This document shows, piece after piece, positions 8,756 through 19,175 of a stretch of 64,000 nucleotides of DNA (its first letter is position 1; the number at the start of each line of letters is the position of its first letter). Made by a program: the position numbers and the translations under genes. Source of the DNA: Centrapalus pauciflorus (taxonomy: Eukaryota; Streptophyta; Magnoliopsida; Asterales; Asteraceae); assembly GCA_020465985.1 (NCBI GenBank), contig JAANYP010004422.1, forward strand, positions 186,001-250,000, written 5' to 3'. Below the pieces are notes generated by a model. That model saw only the letters and a list, made by a program, of their open reading frames with translations. It was not told where the DNA came from and ran no database searches.

Positions 8756-11554
8756 TTATAACTGTGCAAGTTTCTGATCTATAGCCTTCAAAAATTCTCT
8801 CTTCATCTCTTCTTTATCACAAGATATCCTAACAGATTTTATTTGGAGTAGCATATCTTTTGAAGAACTATAAAACTCGAGATTGAAGAAAATACCAGAC
8901 CCATCTGTGAATTTAATTCTGTATGTCCTTGACTTGACAAACAGATCAACTTGTTTGATCTTTTTCCCTTTCTTCTCAGCATCTTCTATCTCTTTTCTTG
9001 CAAATTCAGGGTCAACAACTGAATTTAGATCTCTGATAAGTTGCTTAACTTGTGGTAAAGCATATCTAACTTGAGTAACAGACCCTATATTATACATCTT
9101 TATTAGCTCATCCCTGGTCAACTTCTGAACCATTTGCCAGAATGTATCAAACTCTTCTTCTGGTCCAGACTCTCTTCTTATTACAAACTTGACCCTTAAA
9201 TCTCTTTCATCCAGTGACTTAGCATACCAGTAATTAATCAAAGGCTTTGTAAAATCATGCTGATCAATCATCTTCTCTATCTCCATTGCCTTTTGCAGTT
9301 TTTGCTCAAATAGCACCCTCTTAACCTGATGCAGCTTTGCTTCTGATGATGGATCAGATGAAGGAGTAACAGCTTGATCAGTGGGAGCAGGTTCACTGGC
9401 AGCAGCTTCTGTTTGGACTGATTTCTTTGATGGTTGGACTTCTTGGGATGGTTGTACTTCTTGGGAGACTTTTGTTTTCTTTCTTTTCTCCATTTCTTTA
9501 TCATGTATCTCCTGCAGCTTTTCAGTAGTCATGGACTGAGCCATTTTCTTTGGAATACCTGCTGCAAAGGCAAAATTGATTAAAAATCTTCTGTGCTCAG
9601 CCTTGGTGTGCCCTGTTGGCATCTTTCTCTTCTTTTCGCCTTGTTTGCCCACAAACCCCTTTAGGTAATCACCTAATGTCTCATCATCATCTATTGGGGG
9701 CTGGGCTTGCTGATCTAATTCTTTGTCCATTTCTTCTGCCAATTTCTTGGCAACTTCAGCATCAAAGGCAATCTGGGCTTCTTTGGAGGAGAATTTGTGC
9801 TTTGGAGATTCAATAAGGATGACCTTGCCCTTGTCTTTTGCAGAAGAGGATGTTGCTTGGACTGTACTTGATGGAGCTTGAACTCTTTCCCTTAGAACAA
9901 CTCCAGTTGCTTTTGGGGCAGCAGCTTGAGTTTCTAGGCTAACAGCTTGAGAAGCTGTTGGGACTGCTAGCCTAGAAGATGGAACTGTTGATGCTGCTTG
10001 GACTGATTTGGGAACCTCCTGATTCTCCCCCTTTTTGGAACCATTGGTTTGGTCAGAAGGACCTACAACCTTTGCCCCTTGGGTTTGAATCATCTACTCT
10101 AATTTCATGATTTTATTTCCACAGAGGGTGAAACCTTTGTGAAGATAATCCATTCTTTTATTCTGAGCAGCCTCTGCCTGCTTGACTGCAAAAATTTGAG
10201 CCCCCTGTGCAGCAATGATGGACATTTGATATTCCAACATGGCTACAATAAGTTTTAGCTTGGGATCCGTCAAGAGCATTAGTTGCAGACTAGTCTCAAG
10301 ATCAGAAAACACCTGAGGTGCTTGTGATCTATCACTGACATGAATACCAGAAGTAGAAACTTCTGGGCCCCTCTGTTCTTGGTTCTGGGGACTTCCAGCT
10401 TGTGTTTGCACACTGGCTGTTGCCATGGTTGTGGTCTTAGAGATGTTGGCACTGTCCTGTGTCTCTTTTGCAGAAACATCAGTAGTGCCAGCCACAGAAC
10501 CCATATGAACCATCTCTGATGAGATGTTCACCTCCTGAGTGAGGATGGGAGTTTCCTCAATTGGTTCCCTTTGGATATTCTGTGCAGGAGTGTCCTCCTG
10601 CACAGGGATATATGGCTCTTGTCGATGGGAGGAGGAGGAAGGAGCTCCTGGTCCCCTTTTCCTTTTGTATAGAAATTTGAGTGGGCGAGTTGGCTGTTCA
10701 AAAGGATCAGAAGGAATTTGTGTATCATGAGGAGGGGGTTGGGGTCCTGGGGGTGTAGCAGTGATGATAGGCTGAGCCTGCTCAGGACCCTCTCCTCTGT
10801 GTTGTGGAATGATGTTCATCATTGCAGAAGGCAATGGAACATCAACACTCAAAAAATTGGCACTATGTTTCAAAAGTCTCTTTATAGAGGATAGTGAGTG
10901 CCTGTGGGAAACATGTATCCGTTTATGTGAATGAGAAGTGGTGCAGGTGTGTGCAATGATTTCTGCCAAAAATCTAGGATACATCAAAATTTTCCCACTC
11001 TTTAGGGAATGATGCCTTAACATCCCCTGAAAAATCATGTTAGAAAAATTGAACCGTTGGCCTGTTGAAAAGCACACTAAGGCAGTGGCAATATTAGAGG
11101 AAAATTCAGACCAACCAGTTCTTTTGGGGCTCATGCACTGCTGAATAATATGTACAAGAAATTTCCATTTAGGAGAAAAATGGGCTTTTAAGAAAGTAAA
11201 AGAATCAGCAGGACCCCTATAACCTATATTAAAAAGACCTGTATGTAAAGCATCAAGAGTTAGGTCAGTTATACCTGTGCCATCTTGAAGATGCAAGTGG
11301 CTTCGAATGGATTCCTCAGTAATGGTGATGGGAGTGCCATCAATCTTTGATATTATAGAAGGAATTCCATTTATGGATTGAACAGTGGCATGATGCCAGA
11401 ACTGTTCGATATGCGATATGTAAATGGTGGGGTTTATATGGAGTGCATGATGGATATGAGAGTGTCGTAGAAAGTCCATCATGTCATGGAACGGTTGAAG
11501 GTCTGAGTGTTTTAGCGAGTAAGGAAGACAGTTGTGTTCCTTAACAAACTCCAT
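8756..11554 (-). pseudogene. ORF3 downstream of pol in B1 (QFW-domain protein)
   Basis: Two pieces in the same frame (11554-10097 and 10093-8756) separated by a single TAG at 10096-10094. The matching codon in B2 is AAG, so this is one nonsense mutation in a protein of about 930 residues. The N-terminal domain (about residues 1-250) holds SHIEQFWHHATV, ITITEESIRSHL and a Cys/Trp-containing KRTGWSEFSSNIA block. A Pro/Ser/Gln-rich middle and a helical segment follow. The C-terminal domain holds RRESGPEEEFDTFWQMV and DLFVKSRTYRIKF. I see no signal peptide, membrane segment or enzyme motif, so an envelope role has no support here. It is homologous in layout to ORF3 of family A. The function is unknown; the position after pol is that of the env-like ORF of some Sireviruses. 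Confidence 0.85.
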
Positions 11555-11672
11555 TGATGATCAAACGAAGGGTTTAGGGTTTTGCAAAGAAGTGTGTGTG
11601 AATCGTTCAGAGAGAAAAGAAGGCCGTGGAAGAAATTTTGTAACTGGTAGTTACAACTGAACGGAACTGGGA

Positions 11673-11680
11673 CCTTTAAA
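11673..11680 (-). promoter_or_regulatory. Candidate TATA-like site upstream of ORF3 of B1
   Basis: On the minus strand CCTTTAAAGG precedes a pyrimidine-rich leader of about 120 bases without ATG, which runs straight into the ORF3 start at 11554. B2 has the same arrangement (34004-34010). Suggestive only; no transcript evidence is available. Confidence 0.35.
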
Positions 11681-11850
11681 GGTTTTGAAAAGGTTGGGTC
11701 CCGCGCACACACATAAAAGAATTACCTAAATACCCTGCACACTTTGACAGATCAAGTGAATAACTAGCAGTCCGAGAAAATGAACTAGCAGCTTGAGAAA
11801 ATACTCATGCTGTTAGTTGAAAAATTATGCATCTTTTTAATGAAACAATG

Positions 11851-11860
11851 TCTCCCCGTT
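11851..11860 (-). other. Internal polypurine-like tract between pol and ORF3 of B1
   Basis: AACGGGGAGA on the minus strand, just after the RNase H stop, resembles the terminal tract (TTAGGGGGAGA). B2 keeps AAGGGGGAGA at the same place. Confidence 0.6.
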
Positions 11861-11896
11861 AAATAAGCATACTGAGTAGATAATAATGAAAACCAA

Positions 11897-14800
11897 TTAA
11901 TCCATGTTTACCATACCAATATTTGATACTAGGAAAGTGAACCTTCCTACATCAAAAGGTTTTGTAAATAGATCAGCTAACTGATCATCTGTATGTATTT
12001 TGGTAACTTGGATTAACTTCTTTTCATTACAATCTCTGATAAAGTGAAATCTGATTTCTATATGCTTGGTTTTTGGGAATTTCACTGGGTTTTGCACAAT
12101 GCTGATTGCACTTGAGTTGTCAATATAAATAGGAGTGGATAAGAAATTCATACCATAGTCTCTTAGCTGATTTTGAATCCACATTACCTGGGAGCAGCAG
12201 CTTGCAGCTGCTACATATTCTGCTTCAGTGGATGATGTGGACACAGTTGTTTGCTTTTTGCATTGCCAAGAGACCAATCTTGCTCCTAAGTATTGACATC
12301 CACCAGTTGTGGATTTCCTGTCAATGTTGCATCCACCATAGTCACTGTCAGAATAAGCAGTTAGTACAAGGGGAGAGTCTTTAGGATACCATAGGCCTAA
12401 GTGTGGTTGGCCTTTAAGGTATCTAAAGATTCTCTTAACAGCAACCAAGTGAGAGTCCTTTGGAGAGCATTGAAACCTAGCACACACACAGACAGCAAAC
12501 ATGATATCAGGTCTGGAAGATGTTAGATACATAAGAGATCCTATAAGAGATCTGTATAAATGAATATCCACATCTATGTCATCTTTGTCTGTATGAAGCT
12601 GCTTATGAGGATCCATTGGAGTGCTTGCAGCTTTGGTGTCTTGATATCCAAATTTGTCCAGTATGTCTTTCACATACTTTGATTGGCTTATGAAGAGACC
12701 TGTAGGCTTCTGCTAAACTTGTGATCCTAGAAAGAAAGTGAGTTCTCCCATTGAGCTCATTTGGAACTTTTTGTGCATTAAAGCCTCAAACTCTTTGCAC
12801 AAACAATCATTGGTTGAACCAAAGATGATGTCATCAACATAGATTTGGACAAGCATAATCTCATCTTTGATAGACTTGGTGAAAAGTGTTTTGTCCAGAG
12901 TGCCTCTCTTGAATCCATTCAGTAGAAGGTATGATGACAGAGTGTCATACCATGCTCTGGGGGCTTGATGGAGACCATAGAGAGCCTTGTCTAGCTTGTA
13001 CACCCTGTCTGGATACTTGTAGTCTTCAAAACCAGGAGGTTGGCACACATATACCTCCTCTTCAATTGTCCCATACAGAAAAGCAGACTTGACATCCATT
13101 TGATACACTTTAAATCCTTTGAAGCTTGCATAGGCCAAAAATAGTCTGATGGCTTCAATTCTTGCTACTGGAGCAAATACATCATCATAATCTATGCCTT
13201 CTTCTTGAGTGTACCCTTGTGCTATTAGTCTTGCTTTGTTCTTGATGACTATCCCTCTCTCATCTTTCTTGTTTCTGAACACCCATCTTGTACCAATTGC
13301 TCTCTTACCTTTAGGAAGATCCACCAGAGTCCATACATTCTGAATTTTGAACTGTAGAAGCTCTTCTTGCATAGCTTCAATCCAGAATGAATCTTTTAAT
13401 GCTTCTGATGCCTTTTTAGGTTCTAGTTGAGACATGAAACAGGCATTCTCAAAGGCAGCTAGGCTGAATTCAGGAACTGTTTGTTCAGCAGCAGCAGTCT
13501 CATTTTGAACCATTTTCCTTGTTTGTACAGGAGTGCTTGGATCACCCAGTATTTGATTGAGAGGATGATACTTGTGAATCCTTAGTGTAGGCTCTCTCTC
13601 AGTCTGAAAAGAGGATCCAAGATTTGTATCATCTCCATCAGGACCAGTAAAAGGATCAGCTTCAGGAACAGCTTGACTTGAATCTGGGACTGTGTCCCTT
13701 TGTGTTGGAGCTGTTCTCTCAGGACTTGGGAGTGGCACTTCAGTATCTAGATTTGCATCATGTTGAGCATTCAGGACCCCTGGAGGATCACAAGACAGAA
13801 GTGGTAGAGTGGTGTAATCATCCCAACTTGTTGAATCTGCAGCAGTCTGAAACTTTGTGCCAACAGCTTGAGAAATTGTATTGGCAGCATGAGAATTTGT
13901 GTTAGCAGCTTCAACCCTGTATGCATCAGCTTCTGCAGTATACTCAACAAAGCTCAGAGAATTTGTTAGTGAATCTAAATCAAACAACCAATCAGGACCA
14001 GTGCCTTTGATATTAGCAGTATTTTCATTAAATTTAACATTGGCACTTTCTTCAATGGTTTTAGCCACACTGTTATATACTCTATAGGCTTTGCTTTGAT
14101 TTGAGTATCCTACAAAGAATCCTTCTTCAGCCTTACTTTCAAACTTCCCTAAGTGAGTCTTAGTGTGAAGGATAGTACATGGGCATCCAAAAGGCTTGAA
14201 GAAAGCTATTAGGGGACTTCTGTTATGGAATAACTCATAGGGAGTTTTCCCTTGTGATTGGACAACCTGAACCCTATTCAGAACATAACAGGCTGTATTA
14301 ACAGCTTCTGCCCAGAAAGTCATTGGCAGATTTGAATCAGCTAACATTGTTCTAGCAGCCTCAATTAATGTTCTGTTCTTTCTTTCAGCTACACCATTTT
14401 GCTGTGGTGTTCTTGGTGCACTATATTGTCTACCAATGCCTTTGGACTCACAGAAACTGTTTAGAATGTGATTTTTAAATTCAGTTCCATTGTCTGATCT
14501 TATCACCTTAACTTTGGAGTTGGATTGATTTTCTATTTTAAGGATAAAAGACTTAACTAGCTCAGCAGTTTCATCTTTGGACCTAAGAAAGTAAACCCAA
14601 GTAAATCTGGTGAAATCATCAACAATAACTAAACAGTAAGCCCTTTTATTCAAACTCAAAACAGATGTTGGACCAAATAGATCCATATGAAGCAGCTGAA
14701 GAACAGATGAGATTGAATTTACTTCTTTGGCCTTATGAGAAGTTTTGTGTTGCTTACCTTTAAGACATGCTACACAATGATCATCACAAATGAACTCCTT

Positions 14801-15403
14801 TTGTGGTAAACCTCTTACCAGATTCTTTTTAACTAAAGCATTCATGGACTTGAAGTTCATGTGACACATCCTTCTATGCCAAAGAGCAGACTCATTGGAT
14901 GATGCTTTGGATATCAAACAGCTTAAAGTATTTGATTTAGATAAAAGATCTGTGTCCAGACAGTAGACATTGTCCTTTCTTGGTGTTCTTAGTAAAACAA
15001 GATTTTCAGGAACTTTGAAATCTTTTGAAAGAACAATGCACTCAGAATCTGTGAACAGAACAATGTTTTGTTTGTCACAGATTTGAGAGACACTTAATAA
15101 ATTGTACTTAAGCTGTTCAACATACAAAACATCATGGAATGTCATGTTGCCTGCATTGACAGTACCTTTACCTGTAACCTTACCTCCTTTTGAGTTGCCT
15201 CCAAATGCAACAAAACCTCCATCAAAACCTTTGAAATTTGACAAGCATTCAGAATTGCCTGTCATGTGCCTAGACCATCCACTGTCCAAATGCCATCTTG
15301 TTCTATGAGGAGACCTGTGGTTGCCCTGCACAAATAACAGCTTAGTCAGTAGTGGAGTAAACCCAAACCAAATTGGTTTTGGGTTGGCCTTGTACATTGA
15401 CAT
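11897..15403 (-). pseudogene. Pol of B1: protease, integrase, RT, RNase H
   Basis: One frame interrupted by a single TAG at 12715-12713. Counting from the Met at 15403: protease WHLDSGWSRHMTG at about 37-49; integrase zinc domain WHRRMCH..C..C at 175-213; catalytic Asp241 (HMDLFGP), Asp304 (RSDNGTEF) and Glu340 (AERKNRT); RT with QMDVKSAFL, LHQAPRAWYD and YVDDIIFG at 855-862. After the stop, RNase H has YSDSDYGG, STSSTEAEY and the THTDDQLADLFTK-type tail. All catalytic residues are present. The stop falls exactly between RT and RNase H, where B2 has AAG. The start overlaps the end of gag in another frame. Confidence 0.92.
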
Positions 15404-15413
15404 AACTAAATAC
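15326..15413 (-). other. Intron-like gag/pol overlap of B1
   Basis: This 88-base stretch begins GTATTT and ends TTATTTGTGCAG on the minus strand, with a CTGAC branch-like site about 20 bases before its end. Removing it joins the gag frame (codon ACA) to the protease frame (codon GGC) in phase 0 and skips the gag stop. B2 has an 87-base counterpart with the same property. No transcript data; a programmed frameshift is the alternative. Confidence 0.4.
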
Positions 15414-17970
15414 TGTTTTTGACTTTTTATATTTAGTGAGATCTACGGATGGAGTCTTTGGAGAGTATTTGGTGATTATATGAGGTATCCAACTATTTTG
15501 ATCATCATTTCTTTTAACAGTCTCAGATGGTTCACTAGCAGTTCCAGATTGATGCTCAGCAGCTTGATCTGTGTTTGTAGTGCTAACAGCTTCAGTTTTT
15601 GCACTAACAGCTTCAGATTTTGACTTAGCAGTCTGATCTTTTGCATTAGCAGTTTGAGCTGAAGATTTGTCCTTGACACACCATATTTGTTTAAAACATG
15701 ATTTAGGCTTTTCCAAAACTTGTTTTTGATGTGTGGACTGTTTTTTATTAACTTTTGAAAACCTGTGATCAACTGTTTTCTTTAGAACTGATGTGGAAGG
15801 TTTCACCTTTGAGTGCTTTTCCTGAATAGGATTTGATTTTGTGTGTTTCACAGTCTGTTTTGCAACAGCTGGTTTATAAAAACAATCCTTGGCTAGATGA
15901 TTCTTCCTTCCACAGTGAAAACACCTTTTGACAGTTTGAATTGGAGAACCAGACTTTTCTGTCAGTTTCTGGTTCTTGTTTCTCTGATTTCCTCTTACCT
16001 GCTGTTGTTTAGGAAACTTTTGAACACCATGCTTTTGGCATGTGCAGACAGAAACAGTTTTACCTCTTTTGTTTCCTTTTGATGAAGATGCAGTGTTACA
16101 GTTAGAATGTACAGAGACTTGTGGAGTAGCATTGCATACACTCATCTTCTCTTTTCCTTTCTTACTAGCAGCTTGGACCTCTATGGATGCACTCATTGTG
16201 TTACAGTCTCTATTTTGACTCTTGTCTTCCTTTGATTCAGGACTGTTATCAAGGATAGGATCTACGATAGTCATAGACTCATCTAGTGGTTCATTGACAA
16301 GTCTATCAGCAACCTCACTCATTGGATGAATGTACTTGTTGTTGTATGGGGGTGGAGTAGCTCTGTATCCTATTCCTTCTTTGGGATTAACCTGAGATTT
16401 TACTCTATCTTTTAATTGGACTTCCATTAGGTGTTCCAGCTTTTGATTTGCTAACTTAAAGTTTCCTAGATCTATGTTGACAGATTCTAGTTTCTTATTA
16501 GCCTTTAACACCTTTTGTTCAGTCTCTTCTACCTTTTTTATTCAGAGATTCTAGTTTCTTATTTAGTTCCTTTTTCTCCCACTCATGATAGGTTCTATCA
16601 TAGCCCATTTGAATCTCATTATCCTTATAATCATTGATCTGTTTTTCCAGATCTTCTATGGCTTGCATGTATTCATATCTCCTTTCTTCCATCTTAGCTA
16701 GAGTTTTGCACATGCTCTCATTATGATCTCTGTACTTTTTAACCATATTTTTGCATGATTGAGAGCAGAGTTTAGAATTTACCTCAAATGGTAGTTCAGT
16801 GGAGGAGACATTTGATGTTTCTGCCATTAGAGCTTGATTTTGAAATTCTTCCTCTGTCTGATCACTCCAGTCAAACACATTGTCTTCTTGAGAGACAAGT
16901 GCTGTTGATGATGATGTTTGAATGGGCTGTGAAGTCCTTGATGGCTGTTGACCTTGAGATCTACATTCTCTGGCAAAGTGACCAAGCTTATGGCATTTAT
17001 AGCATTCCACTTTTGATTTATCAAAAGCTGGTTTGCCTTCTGTTCTGGCTTGAAAGTTGGTCCTTCCAGTTCTTTTAAGAAATCTTTTGGCCCTCATGGT
17101 CAGCATTGCATGTTGCCACTTTAAATCCATCTCTTCAAGATCATCTAGATGAATTTGTTCCAAGTCTTCAACATTTAGAGCAAATAATCCATCATTGGCA
17201 ACAAAAGCCTCATAGTGAGTTTCAGCAGAGTTGCCATCACCACCTGAAAAAGAATCACAGTTAGTAGATTTTTCAGAAGACAGAAGAGCAGTATTGTGAT
17301 TATAAGAAAAGGATTTCTTTTTAGCATCAATCTCATTCTCAAACACTCTTTGACTGTTATACAGATCATCCAATTCTATCTCATCAAGAGTGTCTTTTGT
17401 TCTCCATTGTGCAGCATAGACTGTCCATTCTTCTCCAAGAGATCTGAGAAACTTTCTGTTGACTTCATCTTGATCCAGATTTACTTTTGCACTTTCCAGT
17501 TCACTTGTCAGTTTGTTGAACCTGTCAAAAATTTGAGTAAGGTTTTCATTCTTGCCACCAGAAAAGTTCTCATACTGCTGTTTCAAGAGATCCTTTTGGT
17601 TTCTCTTGGTACTGGCATTACCAGCAAATCTTTTCTCTAAGGCATTCCAAAGAGAATGAGCAGTATAAAACTTTTTGAACTGATGTTGATAAGCATTAGG
17701 AATGGCTATTTGTAAAAGAGTAAGTGCTTTCACTTCATTCATTCTAGCTTTCCTTTCAAGTTCAGTTTTTGGAGGAGTTTTGACTGGTTTTCCCTCATCA
17801 TCAAGTTCTGGATCAACTACAGGAGGAAATTCAACAGCTTCCCATATGGCATAATCAATGAATTGAATATGCTGTTGAATCCTGAGTTTCCACATCTCAA
17901 ACTCAGTGGGCTTGAGCATAGGCACTTTGAGTCCTTGCGCAGAGCCACTGCTGCTATTTTCAAATTCCAT
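15342..17970 (-). pseudogene. Gag of B1
   Basis: The frame starts at MEFENSSSGS (17970) and runs to a frameshift near 16520, a single-base indel in an A-rich run, after which the second part runs to 15342. The N-terminal UBN2/DUF4219-type capsid region contains EFEMWKLRIQQHI and a KFYTAHSLWNALE segment. A first zinc knuckle CYKCHKLGHFAREC is at about 16960-17000, a coiled coil of about 100 residues (ATIE/KKLESLNKK type) follows, and a second knuckle CFHCGRKNHLAKDC is at about 15880-15925. The tail is rich in Ala/Ser/Gln linkers carrying the dispersed CAAGCTG-type DNA motif. It packages element RNA. Confidence 0.9.
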
Positions 17971-18036
17971 TGCAACACAATTAAAAATTTAAAAGAAAGT
18001 TTTCGACTTTGAAAAAAAAAAACAAAGAACGACCTG

Positions 18037-18048
18037 TCTCTGATACCA
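18037..18048 (-). other. Primer binding site of B1
   Basis: TGGTATCAGAGA on the minus strand, two bases inside the 5' LTR; initiator-Met tRNA type with the last position changed. Confidence 0.9.
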
Positions 18049-18050
18049 CT

Positions 18051-18717
18051 TGTCAGGATCTAAAATTGAATTACCAGGACTAACTGATTTGAATTTATCA
18101 GAGTATAAATCAATAATCTTGCTTTGAATCAAAGTTTAATCAAGAAGTTTGCGGAATAACACTTAATTATTTTAAAAAAAACTTTCAGAATCAATAATGA
18201 ATAATCAAGCAAGAAGTAATCAAGACTGTTTGTATTGCTGAATTCAATGATTACAATCACCTCTAATCTGTTTGATTAGACGAAGAACACAGACTGTTCT
18301 TAGGGTTTTACAACCTTAGAGGCTTATGAAAACTCAATCAACAAAGCAATTACAGACTCAAAATATGCAGAAAACTCCTATACAATAGAAAGACCTATTC
18401 TATGTATTTATATTGCTTCTTGATATGTTTCCTTGACGAATAATGACTTCTCTGATAGTAGATATGCTGGAATCTTCATGTAGATATCTTTTCCTGAAAA
18501 TCAGCACTTTCTGTTTATGAAACTGTTAAGCAGCTTGAATCACTTGACAGCATGAGCAGAGCAGCTTGAGTTGTTTTGCTCTGGCAGCTTGAACTTTTAC
18601 ACTGGCAGCTCGAGTTTCTTCAACTAGCAGCATGAACTTTGGATTTACATATAAAATCTACTAACAGTCTGAGAAGTCTAACTCACAGCTTGAACATACT
18701 TAAACTATTTCCCAACA
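18051..18717 (-). repeat. 5' LTR of B1
   Basis: 667 bp, TG..CA ends on the minus strand, aligned over its full length with 7983-8649. It abuts GGGGAGCTG of element A2 at 18718 with no target duplication. Confidence 0.95.
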
Positions 18718-18785
18718 GGGGAGCTGATTTACAAATTACTATATACATCTGAGGGGGAGCAGCATTCTAAAATTGAAGGGGGAGC
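18718..18785 (+). repeat. Serial GGGGGAGC polypurine tracts of A2
   Basis: Three GGGGAGC/GGGGGAGC tracts at 18718, 18753 and 18778 (the first is clipped by B1), spaced about 25-35 bases. A3 has four at the same place. Multiple polypurine tracts are a known trait of Sireviruses, although here they precede ORF3 rather than the 3' LTR. Confidence 0.75.
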
Positions 18786-19033
18786 ATTTTATGTTTTTAC
18801 ATTTTTTTAGTTTTAATTTTAGTTTAAATTCTTTTTTGTGTGTGTGTGTTTTCAAAAATTTTTTTTGTTTTTGTTTGTTTAATTTGTTTTAGTTTTTTAA
18901 TTAGTTGTAATTTTTTTTGAAAGGAAATTGGGTTTCAATTAAATGGGTTTATAATTGGTGAATGTGGGCCGGGCAAAGTCAATATTGAAATTCAAAAATG
19001 GGCCGGGTACTTTAAACATTTTTGAAATTCAAC

Positions 19034-19040
19034 TATAAAG
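19034..19040 (+). promoter_or_regulatory. Candidate internal TATA box upstream of ORF3 of A2
   Basis: TATAAAG lies 136 bases before a 5' splice-site-like sequence. The leader between them contains no ATG. A3 has TATAAA at the matching place (62430-62435), 145 bases before a GTAAGT site. Confidence 0.5.
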
Positions 19041-19175
19041 GTGAATTTTGAATTTCAAATCAAACTTTTCAGCTAAATACACTATTCACCGTCTCCTTCA
19101 AAATCTTTCTTCCCCATTAAGAAACCTCAAAAACACAAATATCTTAGGTTATTTCAGACTACAAAGCAACAAATT

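Larger units (their letters stand above)
7983..18717 (-). mobile_element. Family B copia (Sirevirus-like) element B1, LTR to LTR
   Basis: A 10.7-kb element on the minus strand with two 667-bp LTRs (7983-8649 and 18051-18717) that differ at roughly 15-20 positions by eye. Inside are gag, protease, integrase, RT, RNase H and a third ORF between RNase H and the 3' LTR. Coding damage is light: one frameshift in gag, one TAG between RT and RNase H, one TAG inside ORF3. The flanking 5-mers (caatt left, gggga right) do not match, so no target duplication is present. The right flank is the interior of a family A element and the left flank is not. Confidence 0.95.
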
